Assembly: GCA_026419785.1 (NCBI GenBank) | Contig: JAODTK010005487.1 | Coordinates: forward strand, 1 to 64,000 | Source: Sclerodactyla briareus | Lineage: Eukaryota > Echinodermata > Holothuroidea > Dendrochirotida > Sclerodactylidae | DNA length: 64,000 nucleotides | Direction of reading: 5' to 3' | Part shown: positions 1 through 12,129 of the stretch, piece by piece | Numbering within the stretch: the stretch's first letter is position 1 | How the letters are laid out: each line of letters opens with the position of its first letter | Translations under genes and position numbers: made by a program | The notes under the pieces: model-generated | Seen by the model: only the letters and a program-made list of their open reading frames with translations | What the model was told of the DNA's origin: nothing | The model's database searches: none

Positions 1-210
1 ATGCCTATGTCATTGCTGACGGAGGACATGTGACCACCACCAAACCAAAAACTAAAAAAAAACCAAAACTAGGGCCGTCGCAAGGCCCTTCACAGAAAAA
101 TGGACGTCCACTCAGTGTCCCGGCCGTCTCATGACGGTTGGACTCCACTATGGCTAAGTCCATGGGGTGTTGCGGGTTCTACTGGCCAGGCGGTTGTCTA
201 GTGAAGTAAG
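1..210 (+). CDS. DCDC1: DCDC1-like N-terminal exon (5' truncated by window edge)
   Basis: An open frame runs from base 3 to 131 and reads AYVIADGGHVTTTKPKTKK followed by a Lys/Pro/Ser-rich stretch ending GRPLSVPAVS, then TGA at 132-134. The basic RPxSxPA pattern resembles the disordered region preceding the first DCX domain of vertebrate DCDC1. A good donor (AAG|GTAAGA) lies at 211, so the exon may run to 210 with a frame shift near 130. There is no acceptor because the exon begins outside the window. Being coding is likely; membership in DCDC1 is inferred from strand, position and composition. Confidence 0.5.
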
Positions 211-1299
211 GTAAGAGCTTATTTCAGGTAATTCTATTGTTCAGGCTCGGTAGCAAGATTACGAATGACCGTAGGTGCTATGGTGACTTGGTTTGGCACA
301 TAGATGTGGATATGAAGTAGATGTACGGATTAGCTTTCAGCGTCAAATATGGGATAATGAGTAGTTCTAATTGCATAATTTATGCAAAATTACAAGTTCG
401 ACGGATTTTTTTCATTCCATCACCACTCATTCTGTGAATAGGAGCACTCTTGTGATATTCACGATATAAAATTGTATTATTATTCCAATTAGGGTGGAGA
501 AACATGGAGTCATTAGTGTGTCTATTTGCAGGGGTTTCCCAAATTTCAAAAGTTGCTTGATTTTCTGAGGCCTTGATTGGATGGTCTACATTAGTTGATT
601 CCCCCAAAATGTTAACATAACATTGACTCGAGTCAATGGGGGTTATGCAGATGTGTATAAATTGTCCATTCATGCAAATGTTCAGTTTTGTTGAATTCCC
701 ATGTATGAGGTGAAGTGGTCCTGAGATATGTGAAAAATGAGCAAATGCGTCACTAGGAAGTTGAATATTGTGGTAATTTGCATTATTTAGGCGATCTTAG
801 TCAATTCCACAAAATTTATAATTCTTCACTCTTCGAGTACATTGTCCATAATCAGCCTACGAATGAAATTGATCCTGATTAGTAGGCTGTTCAATTGCTA
901 TACAAAAACGTAAAGCAACACATTAAATTCCTTGTAAACTGTGGGCATGGTATATTCAGAACGGAACCACTAGTCACGCAACCAGGCGAGACACTGGTTG
1001 GGGCGATCGCCTTGTATTTTATTGCATACAAAGAAGGTCATAGGGTAACAAGCATTCACTCAAACGAATCGCTGGTAAGAAATAAAAGTAAAAATATCGT
1101 TACTAACACAAGACTAACCGTGAGGCCGTTTATGATGAAGTTTTGTGTGTAGCCACCGGGGTTGGGGTGTACACGATCTGATGAGGATTTGGGCAGCAAG
1201 TCATTAATTATAACCCCGGGACACTGTAGGTCCAGGGGTTTCATGGTTTTGGCTGCACCGTCGTCCGCGTCTCCGTCGCCGTCCCCCGCCGCCGCCGCT
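211..1299. other. intron with degenerate repeats
   Basis: AT-rich sequence with diverged phrases such as CATAATTTTATGCAAAATT and GTGGATGTTCTACC that recur near 2.6-3.1 kb and 19.5 kb, indicating an old interspersed repeat. Nothing coding is convincing. Confidence 0.5.
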
Positions 1300-2480
1300 G
1301 CGTTTCTCGTTAGCGCTTAGCTCTTCAACGCAATTGTCCGATTTACTTGAAACATGGCACCATGTTTGTCCATGAAGAATCTCTGACAAGTTCAAACAAG
1401 GGAGCGGTCGCCACACCACTCTGGTGCGGGCATATTGAATTTTGACCTGAACACATGGTTATTCTCGTAAGCTCTAGCTCTCCAACGCATGTCGATTTAC
1501 CCGAAACTTGCCATGAAGGAAATCTCCGATGCTTTCGAAAGTGGGCATGGACACACCCCTCCAACGACGGCCATCTTGAGATTCGACGAACCTACTTTGT
1601 TGGCAGATAGGCACGTTTCGGAACATGGCGATTGTTTGGGACCAACTTTTAATTTTTGCCCCATTGGACCCCACATGGCGGCCACCATTTTGATTTTTTT
1701 CGCAAAAAAACGCTTTATTCGATGGACTTGAAACTTGATGTAAGGTCCGATGAGAAAAGCTAGACGATCGAAAGGGGCGTGGCCAACCCTCCAACGGCAA
1801 GCCAGTCTTGGATTTCGAGAACCTACTTTTTTTTGCAGATATGCACGGTTTGCGGAAACCATGGCGATTGTTTTGGGGACAAACTTTAATTTTCACCCCA
1901 TTGGACCCCACATGGCGGCCATTTTGATTTTTTTCGCAAAAAACGCTGTATCCGATTGAACTGAGAACTTGTGTGTCAGGTCCGCCATTAAGGAATCTTA
2001 GACGATTTCGAAGTGGGCGTGGCCACACCCACTCCAACAGCAGACATCTTGGATTTGCTGAAGACTACTTTCTTGCAGATATGAACAATTCGGAAAAATG
2101 GCGATCGTTTGGGCCCCACTTAATTTTCGCCCCATGGGACCCCACATGACGGACATTTTTATTTTTTTGCAACATAACGCTCTTATCGATTGACTTGAAA
2201 GAGTTGGTGTACAGATACTATGAAGGAATCTTAGACGATTTCAAACGTGGGCGTGGCCACACCCTCAAATGCGGCCATCATGTTTTTTGACGAACTGACT
2301 TTTTTGCAGATTGGAGCGGTTCGGAACATGGCGATTGTTTGGGGACCCTCTTTAGTTTTCGTCCTCATTGGACCTACCACACGGCGGGTCATTTTGATTT
2401 TTTTCGCAAAACTAGCGCTTTATCTGAATCACTTGAAACATAGGCGATTCCAAACTTTCAAATTGAACGAAATGTGGAGG
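1300..2480. repeat. tandem array of ~236-bp units
   Basis: The phrase AAGGAATCTTAGACGATTTC followed by GTGGGCGTGGCCACACCC recurs near 1513, 1756, 1992 and 2224 (spacing about 243, 236 and 232), with a truncated unit at about 1374. Each unit also carries GGACCCCACATGGCGGCCAT and a TTTTTTTCGCAAAAAA tract. Long ORFs inside it on both strands are products of the repetition and are not genes. Confidence 0.85.
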
Positions 2481-3861
2481 GGGATAAATTTGTTCCTCAC
2501 GAGTCTAGAAGTCTTTCTTCAAAGTTTTCGTGGGTCAAATTTGCATAATCATGTCCCATAACTTCATGGATTGCAACAAAACTTGGTGGCATGAAGTTTA
2601 TATTGGTTTATGAGCAAAATGGGGGTCTTTATGGGGTGTTAGATACTCTTCCCAATGATTGCTCAACTGCGGGGTATACACGTGGGCGGTTTACCCGCCT
2701 CCACATGTCTGGTTAAGTTGGGTAGTAAGCCTATTTTAAGTACTTTATGTTTAAGCTTGTTAGCAAGATTCTGCAAGAACCGTATGTGCTCCAGTGATGT
2801 AGTTTGGCAGTAGGACAATTGAATGACAGGTAGATGAACTGATTATATCTCGCTAAAATCTCTAATACAGTTGTCTAATTTGCATAATTTTATGCTAATT
2901 TTTCAGTTTGTTCGGATTTTCCAACGAAACTTGGTGGATGTTCTACCATAGTTTCCCGAGCAATTTTAAATTGAAGTCAGGGTCACTGGAGGGTCATTTA
3001 ATGTGTCTAATTGCATAATTTCTGCAATTTTTGAAGTTTGGTTGGAATTTCCACAAAACTTGTTGATTGTGGATCTACCTTTGATCCTGTTCATTTTAAG
3101 GTTCACAGCTGTGGTCGTAGAGGAGGTCATTGTATATACCGACTTTGCATAACTTATTCTAATTTCCAACTTTCCAACTTCCAAAGAGAATTTCGCCAAA
3201 CTCATATGGTCTGTCTGTTTAACATTTTCTGGATCTGATGTGTTTGATGTTTCATGATTTGATTGAATTCCATCATATAATACTCCTGTTTAGAATAAAG
3301 CCTGATGAACGATTAACCAGCTCCTGTGACAATTTTACTGCTGTTTAGCTGTGTGCCCCCAAGCAAAACATCTCTTACCCAACCATTTGATTAGGTTGAT
3401 TGGACCTCAAAAATACGTAACAATTTTCTTTCCTCTCTGCTTACCTGGGGACGCGTGCCCAACACACACCCCCCCCCTCCCCAGATTATGTGCTTGGCCT
3501 TTGTGAAAAACTTTATTTGCAAATTTGGGTATTCATGGATGAGAATATGGGGGGCATTCAAAAGAACTAGAAGCAATTAGGAGTTTTTTTGTAAAAGAGT
3601 AAAACTTCTTGGTCAGTTATTTTTAGGAATTCTTAGGAATTTTTATGTGTTTATATGTGAAATATATTTTCGTTGACATGACGATGTTCTGCATGAACTA
3701 GTTGGTTGTCTGTGTATTGAATAATACAACGAGCCTTTTTGGCGATCGCCTGGTCATAACCCTATCGCTGTGGCGTGGGTGACTTGATCGTGCAATCTAC
3801 AATTCACTCGTTATCTATATGTCCACAGTTGATTCAGATTGTTTATAACTGCCCCCTACAG
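2481..3861. other. intron, diverged interspersed repeat
   Basis: Two related stretches (about 2590-2840 and 2900-3110) share phrases on starting TTGCATAATTTTATGC and on fibre-like text ACTTGGTGGATG. A C-tract lies at 3468-3480. No supported exon. Confidence 0.45.
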
Positions 3862-4031
3862 ACCATGGATTCTTCTCCGACGAGGGGTCGATCGTCACTC
3901 CGTATTTCGAGTCGATCGCGTACTCTAGCAGCACCCTCAGCGATCTGGGAGGAGGCTGAACAGGACCGCCAGCGATGTCATCAGTTATGAGGATTGCTGG
4001 TTGCTTAGCTAACCTAACAGCCTTCAGAAGG
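3862..4031 (+). CDS. candidate exon, Ser-rich (DCDC1-like N-terminal region?)
   Basis: A pyrimidine-rich acceptor (CCCCCTACAG|ACC) and a donor (AAGG|GTGGGT) bound about 170 bp. Two frames look protein-like: HGFFSDEGSIVTPYFESIAY followed by SSSTLSDLGGG, and TMDSSPTRGRSSLRISSRSR. The first seems more natural, and a one-base shift would continue it as LNRTASDVISYEDCW. I do not recognise a domain. Position and strand suit the disordered N-terminal part of the DCDC1-like gene, but this is inference. Confidence 0.4.
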
Positions 4032-7000
4032 GTGGGTCCCGCAAAATAAGACGAAGGTTGATTTCTTAATGCAGGGTGGACCGAGTAACACAATTTTGGA
4101 AGCTGGCACTCATTTGACACTCCAAAGTGCTCTTGCCACTCTTCCGATATCTTCCACAGTCACGATCAATTGCGCATGTTCATGGAGATTAAGGTGGCTT
4201 GGCCGGCTAGGTAGTCCTCAGGAGTGAAGTTGTTATGGGCGCAGCGACCTCGCTGTCAAGGGTATTGTTGACCGTCCTAGTGCCAGAATAGGGTTGATTG
4301 TAAGAAGGGTGTGGCCAGGAGTTCCCCGTCTTACCCATGCTTGCATGAACTCCTGACGTAAAACCTTTCATGGAGGTGACATTATCTGTGCGTCACAGTG
4401 GCACCCCGAACTATCCCTGTCACGGTGAATCTTGTACGTCTTGATACAGGGTAACTCAATCAATCATTGTGTCTATGTTGTTTGGTAATAATATGACTGA
4501 GGGTAAGTCACCTTATCATTCGTTGTTACATACAATTTGTACAGCAGCTTGAGGCTATGTAGATATGACTGGACTTTATGTAATTCTATTCCGTATTACC
4601 ATAATACCGCTGAACTGTACACACCAATTTCAGCGGAATCGATGTCCCAATAAGGCACAATCAGCGATTGGCCAATTTATCTTGTGACTCACAGGGAACT
4701 GCAGGTTACCCTGTAATACAAAGTCAATGTGAAAATGTACTTTTGAGAATCTTGTACCAAACAGATGGGGATCTGAATAAAAACCTCAAAATTGTCACAT
4801 AATGAGAAAATCTCATTTATTTCTAAGTGTATACCTGTTTTCATCTCTCTATCTGTTGAGAATTTACTGTAAACGTAGGGTCCACAGGCCGTCTTTCACG
4901 TTCACCCCCCCCCCCACCCCCATCTGGGATCTGCGTTTTTTGTGACTGCTCAGGAGTATGTCGTTGTACCCATTTTTGCCAACCCCTCAAGTGCATTTTC
5001 CATGCTCACCTTGGCTGCAATTAAGATGGTTTGTGCAGTTGAAACATGCCTCATGTCAGAGGTTTTGACATGTCAATATATTAATGGTTTGGTCAGGACT
5101 TCCTGGGATTCTGGGACGTGAGTCCACTGTATTATTTTAAAAGTCAATGGTCATGTACGTAACAATTTGGCACAATATGCCACTTCGTGAAATTGCCTTT
5201 CTCTCTCTTAATTGGTCTTTCATGGAAGTTGATCAACTGTGTAAACAATGTTCATTTACTGGCAAGACTTCTTTGGCCCTCTTATGAAGATCAATACAAC
5301 TAATTGTACATTCGTCTTGATACATTTGTGTGTTTGACCTATAGTAACACTGGTGCTCTAGTTATTTAGATTGCATCTATAGTTTGTTTGTACAAGATTC
5401 TCAAAGTAACTTTTTTTTACAATCGACTTTGTATAAAAGAATCCTTCTGTTCCCCCCTGTGATGTCCAAGGCAATTTTCCAATTTCAACTAAGTGTGGCC
5501 TTGTCGGTACACCAAAATCACTGAAATTCCGGTCTGCGGGTTCACTGCCATAATGTAAATGAAGCGAGAAAAAAAGTCCATTCATATTACATGATCATTC
5601 ATTTTTTAAGTGCGAAAATTTTCATGAGGTTGTTCAATTAATGCACTTGCTTGCTTGAAATTAGTGACTCGTCACTCAATACACCTATGCCCTATTACAT
5701 TATTACAATAATATTACGCTCCATGCATGTCCTTAGGGCTGTCTTCTTTGACATACGAGGCGCCTGACGCATGAAGACACTGTAACTGTAAGTAACATAC
5801 AGGTATATATTACACTCATTATAATGAGTGGGCCGCTGGCATTTTTTACCTCTTGTGCCACAACTGTTTGCACCAGTTGGTATACCAAATTAGATCTACC
5901 TGGGTGCAATATCCCTATATATATCTTATCGCTCACAAAAAATATTTCAAACTTTCCCATGACTATAACATTTAACAATCATCAAGCCAAACATGGCACA
6001 AGATCAATTTTTTACCTTAGTCCTGAGACAGCAAAATCCCCACAGGACAACAGAACTCCCAGGGTAGTCGATGGACCACCTGTCACCAATTAATCTTGCG
6101 TTTCTTATTCCTTGACTGAAGGTGAGGAGTCTATGGTGGTCATAAATTTTGTGTGTGTGCTTCTGTAATGCCTGGCTTGTACCCCACCGGATGGATGAAG
6201 CTATTATACTTAGTGTGTGTGTTAACCCACAAATAGGAGTAACATGATCGCTATTGTTTTTAGGTCAGGACGTCAGGTCCATTGGTCATCTGAAGGTCAT
6301 CAAAGGTCAGTTAGAACTCCTCGTAAACTACAATTGCTTGTGTAGGCTCTTGAATTATTAATATTATTGTCTTTATTGGTATTAAAATTAATTGACTTGA
6401 ATTAAGCCATTGCCACGGGTGGTTGCCATCAGCTGCCTATGACCTACCACTGTTGGTGGTCTTGTGCCATTCCTGCTTCGGTCAGCAAGTGGTTGCCATA
6501 CAGTTTTAGAGCATCGGCCTTCCACCCGGTATCTAGGAAATGGAAACTGTGACCAATTTGTAAGGCCACAATCCTTGGCACTTTAGTTTCCTTTAGGTGG
6601 ATAATCACACTTTATGACAGCACTATTTCTTTTGATTATTTTCATTTCATAGATTCCCACATTCTCAATCTTGAAATAAACTCAACAAGGCAACATTAGA
6701 AACCCTTCAAATGTGGGATGTGGGGTTTTGATATGCCTCCTTCTTTTTCCTGTGCTAGACTAGTTCAAAGGAGATGGTTAAAATTTCATATCATTTATTC
6801 CTAGTTAGTCTAGCTTTCCAATACTCTACCATGAAGAGCCAACTGATTTGCTACTTTAGAAATATCCATGCTGGGTTAATTCAATCCTACTATCACTCCC
6901 CCCTTCCAGAAAATACCCCATTGGCGGAGATGAGTTCTATTTCTAATTCTAAAGAGTGAATATTTACTGATTTTCAACTAATTTTTCACCATATCCCAGA

Positions 7001-7134
7001 ACCCAGAACGAGTGGTCACCAAAAGCTTTTCACCCTACATGCAGCGCCTTGCCTACTCAGACCATGGGCCTTTGCTCCCCAGTAAATACAAAGGTTACAA
7101 CCCTAGGCTAATCTCATCTCGGGCCGTCCCACAG
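4032..7134. other. intron, no clear feature
   Basis: About 3.1 kb of AT-rich sequence with a C-tract near 4905 and a GT-rich, tRNA-like motif region at about 4190-4440 (possible old SINE). No exon could be supported. Confidence 0.4.
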
Positions 7135-7370
7135 GGCCCCTGACAGAACGCATCACTGCCACCCTCTCCACCCAGATCAATGAAAGAGACCTGGGTGAGG
7201 GGGCCGCCATCGAGAAAGAGTCCAAGCAGTGCTCCCACCCACAAGAGCAAGATGTCAGTATAGGAATACCCAGAGTCATTGTTCGGGAAGCACTGTTTTT
7301 GAGAAAAAACTTGACAAATCCCCAATCCCCCCCTCACCCCAACGAACAAAAGCCAAGAAGCACAGGCAAG
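7135..7370 (+). CDS. DCDC1: DCDC1-like exon (N-terminal, before first DCX)
   Basis: A 236-bp exon with no internal stop in one frame: PLTERITATLSTQINERDLG, then a polar Glu/Lys/Gln stretch, IPRVIVREALFLRKNLTN, and QSPPHPNEQKPRSTGK at the end. Acceptor is CCCACAG|GGC (an alternative lies at 7147) and donor is GGCAAG|GTAAAC. The continuous frame, codon-like composition and splice sites make it one of the cleanest exons here. No domain is recognised; it lies upstream of the first DCX half-domain on the same strand. Confidence 0.65.
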
Positions 7371-7439
7371 GTAAACTTCCCTATTGTTTACAGGCGCTGT
7401 TTAGAAACATGGGTCAATTAATGCTAACCAACAATGACA

Positions 7440-8030
7440 TAAAAGTAAAGGGGAAAAACAGTGGTTTGCTGTCTCCTTGAAGGTATTATGTTTCGGGCAA
7501 ACCTCTCTTGGTGTGGCCAGTAACTGCAACCCCTTGCATCATCTTAAATCTGGAATGCCCTGACGAATTGAAAAACACGAACCCCCCCCCCCCCCTCCTC
7601 TCATTTCCACCTGACTCCCAAATTCAAAATTATGAACAACAGTAGCCTACAACTATACCATGTGAATTTTGAAAAATCACATAACTGTTAAGTGCATGCC
7701 AATACTATCTTGTGTAATAGGTGTTCTCTGACTGGCTGCTGGAGTAGGGGAACAGTGTTGCTGTCTCTGGAGGTAATTAATGTTCGGGACCTCTCTTGGT
7801 GTGGCCAGTAACTGCAACCCCTTGCATCATCTTAAATCTGGAATGCCTGTAGATGAACCCCCCCCCTCCTCTCATTTCCACCTGACTTCCCAATTCAATT
7901 ATGAACAACAGGTAGGCCTACAACTATAACATGTGATTTTGATCACATAACTGTAGGCATGCAATACCATTTTGGTGTAATACCATGCAATACCATTTTG
8001 GTGTTAGGTGTTCTTTGACTGGCTGTTGGT
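7440..8030 (+). repeat. ~290-bp tandem duplication (about two copies)
   Basis: CCTCTCTTGGTGTGGCCAGT starts at about 7502 and again at about 7792. The following C-tract, CTCATTTCCACCTGACT and ATGAACAAC phrases repeat in the same order, with small indels. It starts 70 bp after the exon ending at 7370. Confidence 0.85.
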
Positions 8031-8280
8031 GTTGTCAGGAGTATAACTCATTGTGGTATTTTCTTCTCTTTTTCATGGGGGTTTACATTACTTTACATTA
8101 CAGGAAAATTGATATAGCGCTCCCTTTTACAAACAGCATTGTACTCAGCAGCGCTTGCAACTCACAAATCCAACTATAAACGACCAAAAGCACCGTAAAC
8201 AGATATGTCATCGAGTTAGACTTGAACACATCAAAACTTTGAGTGTTCTTGACCCTATCCGGAAGCTTATCCATTCACAA

Positions 8281-8953
8281 TAAAATAATAATATGAGGAC
8301 TTGATAGAGCGCCTAATGGAAAAGCCTCTAGGCGCTTTACAGAGCAAACAAAGAAACTAGAGCTAAAAAGAAAGAATAAGCAGAGGACAAAAAAAACAGG
8401 GAGAGAACACACAACGAAGACATAACAGGAGAATCAGTCTGACAGAAAGTGCTGATTTGAAGCGAAACGTTTAAGACGAGCTCCGCAAGTAGTTACAGTC
8501 GGAGCCAGACGGACAGAGTCAGGAAGGGTATTCCACATGGGAGGCGCAGCAAAGGCGAATGAATGGTCACCGTAGAACTTGGTGGATGAGCAAACCGTGA
8601 CTAAGCTGTTGCTTGGAAAATGACCTCGGGGATCTGGAAAGAACATGCAGCTCAACAAGCTCTGAGATGAAACTAGGAGCCATGCAGCTGATCGCTTTAT
8701 ATCTGAGTGTAAGGATCTTAAAAGCAATTCGCTGCCTTACTGGGAGCCATTGAAGCCTGTAGAGCAGTGGTGTGTTATGATCATGACGAGGAACACGAGA
8801 ATAAGAAGAGCAGCAATGTTCTGCACTAGCTGAAGAGCCTGTTAATAAGAAAGTCGGGAAACAAATAACAAAGGATCCAAGCATCCAGCATGCATGTGAC
8901 AAAAGCATGGTGGTGGTCTTCTGATCGAAGTACAGGCGAATGTCCCCAATCAT
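8281..8953 (-). mobile_element. LINE (CR1/L2/RTE-like) 3' end, C-terminal reverse transcriptase ORF remnant
   Basis: On the minus strand two overlapping frames read the conserved C-terminal block of non-LTR retrotransposons: HDHNTPLLYRLQWLPVRQRI, then AFKILTLRYKAISCMAPSFI and SELVELH. A shifted frame follows with FYGDHSFAFAAPPMWNTLPD and a short basic end. The 3' end nearby has GCGCTCTATCAAG and an ATTATT-rich tail, as in such elements. 5'-truncated and frame-shifted, so inactive. Confidence 0.85.
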
Positions 8954-11059
8954 TCTAATTGCATGCAGTGCGGCTTTACAAATGGTTTACACAAGGTCCA
9001 GCTACTGAAACAGCCGATCACCAAACTTTAGACCTGCAAACATTTGTTTTGTGTTATCTAAGAAGTATGCCTACTTGGACAGGGCGCCCTGCTGATTGTA
9101 TACATGATAACCCTGCCTCACATGAATGAGCTCATATTGGTATGTGTGATTCCATAAGAGTACGATGAAACACTACCAGGCAAAGTCTGTAATGTGAACA
9201 TGGTAATTTCAGCACTTGGGCCAGATTAAGCCACATGAGGTGGGGCGTTCCATATGGGGAGTGCAAGAAACCTCATTGAGTTTTATTGTCGGTAGTGTTT
9301 TCGTGGTTGTTTGGGGAGTGGAAAATGAAACTTTGTGAAAAATCAATATTCCGACCATGTTTAGCTTGTATTTAAACACTTGATAACTTGACCCCTACTG
9401 AATGAATGGAGCTTATACAGTTTGTTAGGGAGTTCCCATGATGAGTACATGAAACTATTGTTTTGGGGGTCAGGTTCATAGGTATTTGAGTGGTTACTAG
9501 AGCTCAAAAAGTATGAAATTGTTAAAATGATAAGCACAGAATGCTTGAGGCCAATGAGCCAAAAATTTTCAAGAAAATGATGGTAATTTGGCGGGAAAAA
9601 AGACCTTTGGTGGAACAACTCCCAATATGAATTTTGGCTTTTGGGAGGGGGCGTGGCTGTAACACGTAGAGTTGGGGAGGGGGGATGGAATGTATAGAAA
9701 CATCTCATTGAAAATTCTGGGGATGCTGTTTGCCTTTTGGAAATGCATATAGACAATTCTGAAAGTGTGTCGCTCCTTTTTTCTGCCCATTCTGCTCCAT
9801 TTCGCTGCAAAAAAATGAAAATTTGCACAGCTGGCTACATTGACCTGCTGTATGGGCTTAATAATATCCAAATTATGTAACAATTCTCGCTGATGCCAGC
9901 TGCAAATGGTCATAGGGTTTTATATCAGAAAAGATGTGAAGAAGGATGAGGGTGAATGTACGCCAGTCCATAGTAAGTAATAAATAGCACAGTTTTGAGG
10001 CCAATGGATGGGTCAGTAAGTATGAATGGAATTCCGTCACGCCCTACTGGATGTATTTAATATATTATAACAGCCGAAAACCACACGATTGAGTGTGTTC
10101 GATAAGGTTGAAAAATTTGTCTTGTGGACATCACTGGTGGAAATGCAGGATCCCCTAGAATAGTTTTAGGGGGAATACCTTTTTTCATCTTCATGGCTAA
10201 TAAGCAGCATTTGCTGCGTAAGTCTATAGGCCGCCTTCTGAATGTTCCCCCTTGATGTCATGTACCCTCAAAAATTCTCAGAAGTAACTGAAATGTCGCA
10301 AACCAGGGCACACATGTGGAACGCAAATTAGGGTGTGAGGTTTTGATATGTCCTTCTTTCATCTGTGCTAGTAGTCTAAAGCATAGCTCTGTATGACCAT
10401 GGCCCTTTAGAAGATTATGCTATTAATGGACATTGGTAAAACAGATAGCAAATTGGACTCTTTATAGAGTTGGGTTCCAATTGACCATTCTCGCGGGGCG
10501 GGGGTTGCAGAATAGGCCTGCAGTGTTCCCCGCATGTCGTAAAAGGCGACTTGAACCCTGAAGGGGGAGGACGTGAGAAAGAGATAGAATGCGGAGAGAG
10601 GTGGGAATTCAAAGTAACAAAGGTGCAGGGAACAGCCTGTAACACCGAGTTCCTGTGTATCCGAGTTATGACCATCTATTCAGATCCAGGCTCGTGTCAC
10701 TGGGCACCACAGCTTGTCATTGGGGTGCATGCAGGTTGGTGGGGCTGCTAGGAGTTGATGGATCCCGGTGTGGAAGCATTTTTCAAGGCCACCTCCTCCA
10801 GGCAAGTCCACTATAATATGTCCTCCTGGTAGCTCTTTGAGTTGTATGTATGACCTTAGGCAGCTGTTTAAATGGCTTTGGAGTTTTCCCCAGTCCAAGA
10901 AAACCAACCCTAAAATTTGTAAGGTACCATTCTGGGTTGGCAAACCAAAAAATTGTGAAAACAGGGAGAAGTCCGTTGCGGCAAGTTGGCGTGCAACAAT
11001 CCGAATTCCTCCACACTACAAAAAAAAGGGGATTGCATGTGCCACGGAACATCCGTAAT
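8954..11059. other. intron with old repeats
   Basis: At about 9360-9500 there is a copy of the dispersed repeat described at 46.2 kb (GAGTACATGAAACTATTGTT, GGGGGTCAGGTT). At about 10510-10560 a CCCCGCATGTCGTAAAAGGC motif resembles the conserved central domain of some invertebrate SINEs (tentative). No exon supported. Confidence 0.45.
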
Positions 11060-11420
11060 CTGATGAAAGGTCCTCATGGGGACATTGTAATCTTCAGAAC
11101 AGTAGAAAGGGAGAGAGTCGGGCGCAATATTCCGAATACTCTACCACTTACCTACAAAACAGGAGGATTTCAATGCCACCTGAACCAATTTTCAACAAAG
11201 TTATTCTTGGGGGTAACACAAGTCCTCATGGGACATTGGAATCTTTAGATACCATGAAAACCATGGATCGAGCAAGGGAATCAACCTGCTCTGAAGTATG
11301 GGACTCATCAATCTCTGTCTTGGCAGAATTCAATTAAATATGGTGTTACAGGGCCTTCACAGGACACTCTAATCTTCAGAAACACTGAAATAGGTCGAGG
11401 CAAGGACATCAACTTGATCC
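11060..11420 (+). repeat. degenerate tandem repeat, ~130-155-bp units
   Basis: TCCTCATGGGGACATTGTAA at about 11068 recurs as TCCTCATGGGACATTGGAAT at about 11223 and CTTCACAGGACACTCTAATC at about 11351, with similar GAAA/TCGAG-rich text between. About three diverged units. Confidence 0.55.
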
Positions 11421-11781
11421 GAAATGTGGGAAGGAAAGGAACCCTGACCAATATGTAGGCGGGTGTTCCTTTTATCAGGTATCGAACCGATTGTCTGAAT
11501 GTTACAACACCACGATCCAGAAATAGGTGGAACTATTAATAGAAATCAAATGGATTTAGTACTTGGTTCAGACAGAACGTCTCACAGAGTATGATGACTT
11601 GTAAGATTGTAGCCTTAAGGGTGATTTGTGGCTGCGCAATGTGTAGATATGGTTTGAATGTCTGACACCACCTTTCCCCTAATAATAAAAGGACCAATGG
11701 TTGATTGCAAACTATCAGGTATTTCCTAAAAAATTGTCTTAGTATAGTATTGACGCCATTGTAATGTCATTCTCTCTATAG

Positions 11782-11962
11782 GCCTTGGAGTGGCCGGCCG
11801 CTTGTGGAGGTGGTAAGTCAGCGCGTCCAGAGCTCCTATCGAGAGGTTCCACAGCCGAAAAGCCTCTACAAAAAAAACAGGCCAAAGGTGATTCCGGGCG
11901 AACGTGTTCGGAATGGCATCCATGATCAGGGACATCAGATCACAGCGCCCACTCTCAAAGTG
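11782..11962 (+). CDS. DCDC1: DCDC1-like exon: first half of a doublecortin domain
   Basis: Acceptor TCTCTATAG|G and donor AAAGTG|GTGAGT bound 181 bp with one fully open frame: PWSGRPLVEVVSQRVQSSYR, EVPQPKSLYKKNRPKVIPGE, RVRNGIHDQGHQITAPTLKV. The C-terminal part (RVRNG ... GHQITAPTLK) is the start of a doublecortin domain, where xxNG leads the fold. The exon ends in phase 0 and the next recognised exon (15153) begins in phase 0 with the matching second half, so the DCX domain is split by a 3.2-kb intron. Upstream basic text matches the linker before the first vertebrate DCDC1 DCX domain. DCX domains bind tubulin or related partners. Confidence 0.8.
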
Positions 11963-12088
11963 GTGAGTTCACTGTGAAGTGGTTGAGATGAAAGAACTGG
12001 ATGTTGATTTAATAGAATGCCGCATTTATATGCACCACTTCATTCAGCAACGCTGGGGGAAGTGTGGTGGGCACAATGACTGTGTGTG

Positions 12089-12090
<2 letters not shown>

Positions 12091-12120
<30 letters not shown>
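12091..12120 (+). repeat. 30-base G homopolymer
   Basis: An uninterrupted run of 30 G, the longest of many G/C tracts in the window. Length is likely to be unreliable in the assembly. Confidence 0.9.
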
Positions 12121-12121
<1 letters not shown>

Positions 12122-12129
12122 GGGTGATG

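Noticed and set aside
1474-2037. 187-codon minus-strand ORF and its overlapping companions
   Set aside because: It lies inside the 236-bp tandem array; the open frame repeats with the units and has no domain or splice context.
9361-9913. Two minus-strand ORFs of 155 and 114 codons
   Set aside because: Low-complexity, no recognisable motif, partly within dispersed repeat R2.
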